Positions 52,178 to 62,871 of a DNA stretch of 64,000 bases are shown in pieces. This stretch comes from Xylocopa sonorina (Eukaryota > Arthropoda > Insecta > Hymenoptera > Apidae). The notes beneath the pieces are model-generated. The model searched no databases. It worked only from the letters and a program-made list of their open reading frames with translations, and had not been told where the DNA came from. How positions within the stretch are numbered: the stretch's first letter is position 1; every line of letters begins with the position of its first letter. A program made the translations under genes and the position numbers. The stretch covers positions 248,001 through 312,000 of the forward strand of contig NW_027490131.1 of assembly GCF_050948175.1 (NCBI RefSeq), written 5' to 3'.

Positions 52178-54436
52178 ATGCGACATTTCCTTGCTAGGAA
52201 ATAGCGTTTGCAGATGTCTACCTATCGTAGCAATAGAGTTCTAATGCTTCTTAAAACGCGACATCGCATCTCATTTCTATGTTTCATGGTAAGATATAAT
52301 ATGATTTGCGAAGTGCTATGCATTCCTCGTCTGCACTTCATATAAATGTAAATGCGACACTTCCTTGAAAGGAAATAGCGTTTGCAGATGTCTACCTATC
52401 GTAGCAGTAGAGTTCATATGCTTATTAAAACGCGATATCGCATCTCATTTCTATGTTGCATGGTAAGATATAATATGATTTGCGAAATGTTATGTATTCC
52501 TCGTCTACACTTCAAATGAATGTAAATGCGACACTTCCTTGCAAAGAAATAGCGTTTGCAGATGTCTACGTATCGTGGCAATAGATTTCTAATGCTTCTT
52601 AAAACGCGATATCGCATCTCATTTCTATGTTTCATGGTAAGATATAATATGATTTGCGAAGTGTAATGTATTCCTCGTCTACACTTGAAATGAATGTAAA
52701 TGCGACACTTCGTTGCTAGGAAATAGCGTTTGCAGATGTCTACCTGCCGTAGCAATAGAGTTCTAATGCTTCTTAAAACGCGATATCGCATCTCATTTCT
52801 ATGTTTCATGGTAAGATATAATATGATTTGCGAAGTGTTATGTATTCCTCGTCTACACTTCAAATGAATGTAAATGCGACATTTCCTTGCTAGGAAATAG
52901 CGTCTGCAGATGTCTAGTATCGTAGCGATATAGTTCTAATGCTTGTTAAAACGCGATATCGCATCTCATTTCTATGTTTCATGGTAAGATATAATATGAT
53001 TTGCGAAGTGTAATGTATTCCTCGTCTACACTTGAAATGAATGTAAATGCGACACTTCCTTGCTAGGAAATAGCGTCTGCAGATGTCTAGGTATCGTAGC
53101 AATAGAGTTCAAATGCTTCTTAAACGCGATATCGCATGTCATTCCTATGTTTCATGGTAAGATATAATATGATTTGCGAAGTGTTATGTATTTCCCGACT
53201 GCACTTCAAATGAATGTAAATGCGACACTTCCTTGCTAGGAAATAGCGTCTGCAGATGTCTAGGTATCGTAGCAATAGAGTTCAAATGTTTCTTAAAACC
53301 GATATCGCATCTCATTTCTATGTTTCATGATAAGATATAATATGATTTGCGAAGTGTTATGTATTCCTCGACTGCACTTCAAATGAATGTAAATGCGACA
53401 CTTCCTTGCAAGGAAATAGCGTTTGCAGATGTCAACGTATCGTAGCAATAGATTTCTTATGATTCTTAAAACGCGATATCGCATCTCATTTCTATGTTTC
53501 ATGGTAAGATATAATATGATTTGCGAAGTGTTATGTATTCCTCGTCTACACTTCAAATGAATGTAAATGCGACATTTCCTTGCTAGGAAATAGCGTCTGC
53601 AGATGTCTAGGTATCGTAGCGATAGAGTCCTAATGCTTCTTAAAGCGCGATATCGCATTTCAATTCTATGTTTCATGGTAAGACATAATATGATTTGCGA
53701 AGTGTGTGTATTCCAAGTCTACACTTCAAATGAATGTAAATGCGACACTTCCTTGCAAAGAAATAGCGCTTGCAGATGTCTACGTATCGTAGCAATAGAT
53801 TTCTAATGCTTCTTAGATCGCGATATCGCATCTCATTTCTATGTTTCATGGTAAGATATAATATTCATTGCGAAGTGTCATGTATTCCTCGTCTACACTT
53901 CAAATGAATGTGAATGCGACACTTCCTCGCTAGGAAATAGCGTTTGCAGATGTCTACGTATCGTAGCAATAGTGATCTTATGATTCTTACAACGCGATAT
54001 CGTAATCTCATTTCTATGTTTCATGGTAAGATATAATATGATTTGCGAAGTGTTATGTATTCCTCGTCTACACTTCAAATGAATGTAAATGCGACACTTC
54101 CTTGCTAGGAAATGGCGTCTGCAGATGTCTACGTATCGTAGCAATGGATTACTAATGCTTCTTAGAACGCGATATCGCATCTCATTTCTATGTTTCATGG
54201 TAAGATATGATATGATTTGCGAAGTGTAATGTATTCCTCGTCTACACTTCAAATGAATGTGAATGCGACACTTCCTCGCTAGGAAATAGCGTTTGCAGAT
54301 GTCTACGTATCGTAGCAATAGTGTTCTTATGATTCATACAACGCGATATCGTATCTCATTTCTATGTTTCATGGTAAGATATAATATGATTTGCGAAGTG
54401 TTATGTATTCCTCGTCTACACTTCAAATGAATGTAA
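52178..54436 (+). repeat. Near-identical 13-mer HOR tandem copy 1 (2,259 bp)
   Basis: This block is followed directly by a second copy at 54,437-56,696. Rare states shared by both include TATGTTGCATGG, ACTTCGTTGCTAGG (52,711 and 54,970), CTTGTTAAAACG, GCATTTCAATTC and TAGATCGCG. By eye nearly all differences between the copies are 1-bp indels. Confidence 0.88.
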
Positions 54437-56696
54437 ATGCGACATTTCTTTGCTAGGAAATAGCGTTTGCAGATGTCTACCTATCGTAGCAATAGAGTTC
54501 TAATGCTTCTTAAAACGCGACATCGCATCTCATTTCTATGTTTCATGGTAAGATATAATATGATTTGCGAAGTGCTATGCATTCCTCGTCTGCACTTCAT
54601 ATAAATGTAAATGCGACACTTCCTTGAAAGGAAATAGCGTTTGCAGATGTCTACCTATCGTAGCAGTAGAGTTCATATGCTTATTAAAACGCGATATCGC
54701 ATCTCATTTCTATGTTGCATGGTAAGATATAATATGATTTGCGAAATGTTATGTATTCCTCGTCTACACTTCAAATGAATGTAAATGCGACACTTCCTTG
54801 CAAAGAAATAGCGTTTGCAGATGTCTACGTATCGTGGCAATAGATTTCTAATGCTTCTTAAAACGCGATATCGCATCTCATTTCTATGTTTCATGGTAAG
54901 ATATAATATGATTTGCGAAGTGTAATGTATTCCTCGTCTACACTTGAAATGAATGTAAATGCGACACTTCGTTGCTAGGAAATAGCGTTTGCAGATGTCT
55001 ACCTGCCGTAGCAATAGAGTTCTAATGCTTCTTAAAACGCGATATCGCATCTCATTTCTATGTTTCATGGTAAGATATAATATGATTTGCGAAGTGTTAT
55101 GTATTCCTCGTCTACACTTCAAATGAATGTAAATGCGACATTTCCTTGCTAGGAAATAGCGTCTGCAGATGTCTAGGTATCGTAGCGATATAGTTCTAAT
55201 GCTTGTTAAAACGCGATATCGCATCTCATTTCTATGTTTCATGGTAAGATTAATATGATTTGCGAAGTGTAATGTATTCCTCGTCTACACTTGAAATGAA
55301 TGTAAATGCGACACTTCCTTGCTAGGAAATAGCGTCTGCAGATGTCTAGGTATCGTAGCAATAGAGTTCAAATGCTTCTTAAAACGCGATATCGCATGTC
55401 ATTCCTATGTTTCATGGTAAGATATAATATGATTTGCGAAGTGTTATGTATTTCCCGACTGCACTTCAAATGAATGTAAATGCGACACTTCCTTGCTAGG
55501 AAATAGCGTCTGCAGATGTCTAGGTATCGTAGCAATAGAGTTCAAATGTTTCTTAAAACCCGATATCGCATCTCATTTCTATGTTTCATGATAAGATATA
55601 ATATGATTTGCGAAGTGTTATGTATTCCTCGACTGCACTTCAAATGAATGTAAATGCGACACTTCCTTGCAAGGAAATAGCGTTTGCAGATGTCAACGTA
55701 TCGTAGCAATAGATTTCTTATGATTCTTAAAACGCGATATCGCATCTCATTTCTATGTTTCATGGTAAGATATAATATGATTTGCGAAGTGTTATGTATT
55801 CCTCGTCTACACTTCAAATGAATGTAAATGCGACATTTCCTTGCTAGGAAATAGCGTCTGCAGATGTCTAGGTATCGTAGCGATAGAGTCCTAATGCTTC
55901 TTAAAGCGCGATATCGCATTTCAATTCTATGTTTCATGGTAAGACATAATATGATTTGCGAAGTGTGTGTATTCCAAGTCTACACTTCAAATGAATGTAA
56001 ATGCGACACTTCCTTGCAAAGAAAATAGCGCTTGCAGATGTCTACGTATCGTAGCAATAGATTTCTAATGCTTCTTAGATCGCGATATCGCATCTCATTT
56101 CTATGTTTCATGGTAAGATATAATATTCATTGCGAAGTGTCATGTATTCCTCGTCTACACTTCAAATGAATGTGAATGCGACACTTCCTCGCTAGGAAAT
56201 AGCGTTTGCAGATGTCTACGTATCGTAGCAATAGTGATCTTATGATTCTTACAACGCGATATCGTATCTCATTTCTATGTTTCATGGTAAGATATAATAT
56301 GATTTGCGAAGTGTTATGTATTCCTCGTCTACACTTCAAATGAATGTAAATGCGACACTTCCTTGCTAGGAAATGGCGTCTGCAGATGTCTACGTATCGT
56401 AGCAATGGATTACTAATGCTTCTTAGAACGCGATATCGCATCTCATTTCTATGTTTCATGGTAAGATATGATATGATTGCGAAGTGTAATGTATTCCTCG
56501 TCTACACTTCAAATGAATGTGAATGCGACACTTCCTCGCTAGGAAATAGCGTTTGCAGATGTCTACGTATCGTAGCAATAGTGTTCTTATGATTCATACA
56601 ACGCGATATCGTATCTCATTTCTATGTTTCATGGTAAGATATAATATGATTTGCGAAGTGTTATGTATTCCTCGTCTACACTTCAAATGAATGTAA
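54437..56696 (+). repeat. Near-identical 13-mer HOR tandem copy 2 (2,260 bp)
   Basis: This is the second tandem copy of 52,178-54,436. A third copy begins at 56,697 and leaves the pattern by about 56,970, where it follows the 48.4-kb lineage instead (TATGTTTCATGG, then GCTGGGAAATAG). The one clear substitution at the copy 2/copy 3 start is TTTGCAAGG for TTTGCTAGG near 56,712. Confidence 0.88.
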
Positions 56697-57751
56697 ATGC
56701 GACATTTCTTTGCAAGGAAATAGCGTTTGCAGATGTCTACCTATCGTAGCAATAGAGTTCTAATGCTTCTTAAAACGCGACATCGCATCTCATTTCTATG
56801 TTTCATGGTAAGATATAATATGATTTGCGAAGTGCTATGCATTCCTCGTCTGCACTTCATATAAATGTAAATGCGACACTTCCTTGAAAGGAAATAGCGT
56901 TTGCAGATGTCTACCTATCGTAGCAGTAGAGTTCATATGCTTATTAAAACGCGATATCGCATCTCATTTCTATGTTTCATGGTAAGATATAATATGATTT
57001 GCGAAGTGTTATGTATTCCTCGTCTACACTTCAAATGAATGTAAATGCGACATTTCCTTGCTGGGAAATAGCGTTTGCAGATGTCTACCTGCCGTAGCAA
57101 TAGAGTTCTAATGCTTCTTAAAACGCGATATCGCATCTCATTTCTATGTTTCATTGTAAGATATAGTATGATTTGCGAAGTGTTATGTATTCCTCGTCTA
57201 CACTTCAAATGAATGTAAATGCGACATTTCCTTGCTAGGAAATAGCGTCTGCAGATGTCTAGGTACCGTAGCGATATAGTTCTAATGCTTCTTAAAACGC
57301 GATATCGCATCTCATTTCTATGTTTCATGGTAAGATATAATATGATTTGCGAAGTGTGTGTATTCCACGTCTACACTTCAAATGAATGTAAGTGCGACAC
57401 TTCCTTGCAAAGAAATAGCGTTTGCAGATGTCTACGTATCGTAGCAATAGATTTCTAATGCTTCTTAGAACGCGATATCGCATCTCATTTTTATGTTTCA
57501 TGGTAAGATATAATATGATTTGCGAAGTGTAATGTATTCCTCGTCTACACTTGAAATGAATGTAAATGCGACACTTCCTTGCTAGGAAATGGCGTCTGCA
57601 GATATCTAGGTATCGTAGCAATAGAGTTCAAATGCTTCTTAAAACGCGATATCGCATGTCATTCCTATGTTTCATGGTAAGATATAATATGATTTGCGAA
57701 GTGTTATGTATTTCCCGACTGCACTTCAAATGAATGTAAATGCGACACTTC

Positions 57752-60094
57752 CTTGCTAGGAAATAGCGTCTGCAGATGTCTAGGTATCGTAGCGATAGAG
57801 TTCTAATGCTTCTTAAAACGCGATATCGCATTTCATTTCTATGTTTCATGGTAAGACATAATATGATTTGCGAAGTGTGTGTATTCCAAGTCTACACTTC
57901 AAATGAATGTAAATGCGACACTTCCTTGCAAAGAAATAGCGCTTGCAGATGTCTACGTATCGTAGCAATAGATTTCTAATGCTTCTTAAAACGCGATATC
58001 GCATCTCATTTCTATGTTTCATGGTAAGATATAATATGATTTGCGAAGTGTGTGTATTCCACGTCTACACTTCAAATGAATGTAAATGCGACACTTCCTA
58101 GCAAAGAAATAGCGTTTGCAGATGTCTACGTATCGTAGCAATAGACTTCTAATACTTCTTAGAACGCGATATCGCATCTCATTTCTATGTTTCATGGTAA
58201 GATATAATATGATTTGCGAAGTGTAATGTATTCCTCGTCTACACTTGAAATGAATGTAAATGCGACACTTCCTTGCTAGGAAATAGCGTCTGCAGATGTC
58301 TAGGTATCGTAGCAATAGAGTTCAAATGCTTCTTAAAACGCGATATCGCATGTCATTCCTATGTTTCATGGTAAGATATAATATGATTTGCGAAGTGTTA
58401 TGTATTTCCCGACTGCACTTCAAATGAATGTAAATGCGACACTTCCTTGCTAGGAAATAGCGTCTGCAGATGTCTAGGTATCGTAGCAATAGAGTTCAAA
58501 TGTTTCTTAAAACCCGATATCGCATCTCATTTCTATGTTTCATGATAAGATATAATATGATTTGCGAAGTGTTATGTATTCCTCGACTGCACTTCAAATG
58601 AATGTAAATGCGACACTTCCTTGCAAGGAAATAGCGTTTGCAGATGTCAACGTATCGTAGTAATAGATTTCTTATGATTCTTAAAACGCGATATCGCATC
58701 TCATTTCTATGTTTCATGGTAAGATATAATATGATTTGCGAAGTGTTATGTATTCCTCGTCTACACTTCTAATGAATGTAAATGCGACATTTCCTTGCTA
58801 GGAAATAGCGTCTGCAGATGTCTAGGTATCGTAGCGATAGAGTTCTAATGCTTCTTAAAACGCGATATCGCATTTCATTTCTATGTTTCATGGTAAGACA
58901 TAATATGATTTGCGAAGTTTGTGTATTCCAAGTCTACACTTCAAATGAATGTAAATGCGACACTTCCTTGCAAAGAAATAGCTCTTGCAGATGTCTAGGT
59001 ATCGTAGCAATAGAGTTCAAATGCTTCTTAAAACGCGATATAGCATCTCATTTCTATGTTTCATGATAAGATATAATATTCATTGCGAAGTGACATGTAT
59101 TCCACGTCTACACTTCAAATGAATGTGAATGCGACACTTCCTCGCTAGGAAATAGCGTTTGCAGATGTCTACGTATCGTAGCAATAGTGACCTTATGATT
59201 CTTACAACGCGATATCGTATCTCATTTCTATGTTTCATGGTAAGATATAATATGATTTGCGAAGTGTTATGTATTCCTCGTCTACACTTCAAATGAATGT
59301 AAATGCGACACTTCCTTGCTAGGAAATGGCGTCTGCAGATGTCTACGTATCATAGCAATGGATTACTAATGCTTCTTAGAACGCGATATCGCATCTCATT
59401 TCTATGTTTCATGGTAAGATATGATATGATTTGCGAAGTGTAATGTATTCCTCGTCTACACTTCAAATGAATGTAAATACGACACTTCCTTGCTAGGAAA
59501 TAGCGTTTGCAGATGTCAACGTATCGTAGCAATGGAGTTCTTATGATTCTTAAAACGCGATATCGCATATCATTTCTATGCTTCATGGTAAGATATAATA
59601 TGATTTGCGAAGTGTTACGTATTCCTCGTCTACACTTCAAATGAATGTGAATGCGACACTTCCTCGCTAGGAAATAGCGTTTGCAGATGTCTACGTATCG
59701 TAGCAATAGTGTTCTTATGATTCATACAACGCGATATCGTATCTCATTTCTATGTTTCATGGTAAGATATAATATGATTTGCGAAGTGTTATGTATTCCT
59801 CGTCTACACTTCAAATGAATGTAAATGCGACATTTCCTTGCTAGGAAATAGCGTTTGCAGATGTCTACCTATCGTAGCAATAGAGTTCTAATGCTTCTTA
59901 AAACGCGACATCGCATCTCATTTCTATGTTTCATGGTAAGATATAATATGATTTGCGAAGTGCTATGCATTCCTCGTCTGCACTTCATATAAATCTAAAT
60001 GCGACACTTCCTTGAAAGGAAATAGCGTTTGCAGATGTCTACCTATCGTAGCAGTAGAGTTCATATGCTTATTAAAACGCGATATCGCATCTCA
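57752..60094 (+). repeat. Long segmental duplication, copy 2, lacking one monomer
   Basis: This is the partner of 49,060-51,575. Near 58,969-59,001 the sequence passes from the AGCTCTTGCAG monomer directly to CTAGGTATCGTAGC with TTCAAATGC, which skips the monomer that separates them in copy 1. The joint lies inside GCAGATGTCTA, shared by both parents, at monomer positions about 33-43. Register is preserved exactly. Confidence 0.87.
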
Positions 60095-61149
60095 TTTCTA
60101 TGTTGCATGGTAGGATATAATATGATTTGCGAAATGTTATGTATTCCTCGTCTACACTTCAAATGAATGTAAATGCGACACTTCCTTGCAAAGAAATAGC
60201 GTTTGAAGATGTCTACGTATCGTGGCAATAGATTTCTAATGCTTCTTAAAACGCGATATCGCATCTCATTTCTATGTTTCATGGTAAGATATAATATGAT
60301 TTGCGAAGTGTAATGTATTCCTCGTCTACACTTGAATGAATGTAAATGCGACACTTCGTTGCTAGGAAATAGCGTTTGCAGATGTCTACCTGCCGTAGCA
60401 ATAGAGTTCTAATGCTTCTTAAAACGCGATATCGCATCTCATTTCTATGTTTCATGGTAAGATATAATATGATTTGCGAAGTGTTATGTATTCCTCGTCT
60501 ACACTTCAAATGAATGTAAATGCGACATTTCCTTGCTAGGAAATAGCGTCTGCAGATGTCTAGGTATCGTAGCGATATAGTTCTAATGCTTCTTAAAACG
60601 CGATATCGCATCTCATTTCTATGTTTCATGGTAAGATATAATATGATTTGCGAAGTGTAATGTAATCCTCGTCTACACTTGAAATGAATGTAAATGCGAC
60701 ACTTCCTTGCTAGGAAATAGCGTCTGCAGATGTCTAGGTATCGTAGCAATAGAGTTCAAATGCTTCTTAAAACGCGATATCGCATGTCATTCCTATGTTT
60801 CATGGTAAGATATAATATGATTTGCGAAGTGTTATGTATTTCCCGACTGCACTTCAAATGAATGTAAATGCGACACTTCCTTGCTAGGAAATAGCGTCTG
60901 CAGATGTCTAGGTATCGTAGCAATAGATTTCTTATGATTCTTAATACGCGATATCGCATCTCATTTCTATGTTTCATGGTAAGATATAATATGATTTGCG
61001 AAGTGTTATGTATTCCTCGTCTACACTTCAAATGAATGTAAATGCGACATTTCCTTGCTAGGAAATAGCGTCTGCAGATGTCTAGGTATCGTAGCGATAG
61101 AGTTCTAATGCTTCTTAAAGCGCGATATCGCATTTCATTTCTATGTTTC

Positions 61150-62871
61150 ATGGTAAGACATAATATGATTTGCGAAGTGTGTGTATTCCAAGTCTACACT
61201 TCAAATGAATGTAAATGCGACACTTCCTTGCAAAGAAATAGCGCTTGCAGATGTCTACGTATCGTAGCAATAGATTTCTAATGCTTCTTAGATCGCGATA
61301 TCGCATCTCATTTCTATGTTTCATGGTAAGATATAATATTCATTGCGAAGTGTCATGTATTCCTCGTCTACACTTCAAATGAATGTGAATGCGACACTTC
61401 CTCGCTAGGAAATAGCGTTTGCAGATGTCTACGTATCGTAGCAATAGTGATCTTATGATTCTTACAACGCGATATCGTATCTCATTTCTATGTTTCATGG
61501 TAAGATATAATATGATTTGCGAAGTGTTATGTATTCCTCGTCTACACTTCAAATGAATGTAAATGCGACACTTCCTTGCTAGGAAATGGCGTCTGCAGAT
61601 GTCTACGTATCGTAGCAATGGATTACTAATGCTTCTTAGAACGCGATATCGCATCTCATTTCTATGTTTCATGGTAAGATATGATATGATTTGCGAAGTG
61701 TAATGTATTCCTCGTCTACACTTCAAATGAATGTGAATGCGACACTTCCTCGCTAGGAAATAGCGTTTGCAGATGTCTACGTATCGTAGCAATAGTGTTC
61801 TTATGATTCATACAACGCGATATCGTATCTCATTTCTATGTTTCATGGTAAGATATAATATGATTTGCGAAGTGTTATGTATTCCTCGTCTACACTTCAA
61901 ATGAATGTAAATGCGACATTTCTTTGCTAGGAAATAGCGTTTGCAGATGTCTACCTATCGTAGCAATAGAGTTCTAATGCTTCTTAAAACGCGACATCGC
62001 ATCTCATTTCTATGTTTCATGGTAAGATATAATATGATTTGCGAAGTGCTATGCATTCCTCGTCTGCACTTCATATAAATGTAAATGCGACACTTCCTTG
62101 AAAGGAAATAGCGTTTGCAGATGTCTACCTATCGTAGCAGTAGAGTTCATATGCTTATTAAAACGCGATATCGCATCTCATTTCTATGTTTCATGGTAAG
62201 ATATAATATGATTTGCGAAGTGTTATGTATTCCTCGTCTACACTTCAAATGAATGTAAATGCGACATTTCCTTGCTGGGAAATAGCGTTTGCAGATGTCT
62301 ACCTGCCGTAGCAATAGAGTTCTAATGCTTCTTAAAACGCGATATCGCATCTCATTTCTATGTTTCATTGTAAGATATAGTATGATTTGCGAAGTGTTAT
62401 GTATTCCTCGTCTACACTTCAAATGAATGTAAATGCGACATTTCCTTGCTAGGAAATAGCGTCTGCAGATGTCTAGGTACCGTAGCGATATAGTTCTAAT
62501 GCTTCTTAAAACGCGATATCGCATCTCATTTCTATGTTTCATGGTAAGATATAATATGATTTGCGAAGTTTGTGTATTCCACGTCTACACTTCAAATGAA
62601 TGTAAATGCGACACTTCCTTGCAAAGAAATAGCGTTTGCAGATGTCTACGTATCGTAGCAATAGATTTCTAATGCTTCTTAGAACGCGATATCGCATCTC
62701 ATTTTTATGTTTCATGGTAAGATATAATATGATTTGCGAAGTGTAATGTATTCCTCGTCTACACTTGAAATGAATGTAAATGCGACACTTCCTTGCTAGG
62801 AAATGGCGTCTGCAGATATCTAGGTATCGTAGCAATAGAGTTCAAATGCTTCTTAAAACGCGATATCGCAT
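61150..62871 (+). repeat. 30-monomer-spaced duplication of 55,937-57,657
   Basis: The offset is 5,213-5,214 bp (30 x 174 minus 6 or 7). Shared states are TTCCAAG (55,972 and 61,185), the type-B junction TAATATTCATTGCG (56,121 and 61,334), GCTGGGAAATAG (57,059 and 62,273), GGTACCGTAGC and CATTTTTATG. From 62,872 to the window end the sequence follows 49,660-50,784 (offset 13,212 bp), so the window ends inside another recycled block. Confidence 0.83.

Larger units (their letters stand above)
51945..60333. other. Cluster of ten private 1-bp indels
   Basis: Relative to sister monomers: AAGATTATAATATG (+1, about 51,945), CATAAAAACCCG (+1, about 52,080), TCTAGTATCG (-1, about 52,917), TTAAACGCG (-1, about 53,122), AAAACCGAT (-1, about 53,300), CGTAATCTC (+1, about 54,003), AAGATTAATATG (-1, about 55,250), AAGAAAATAGCG (+1, about 56,023), ATGATTGCG (-1, about 56,478) and CTTGAATGAATG (-1, about 60,334). 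Most fall in short homopolymers or 2-bp runs. No comparable private 1-bp indel is seen elsewhere, apart from the G lost near 4,824 and the +2 near 43,200. Confidence 0.87.
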
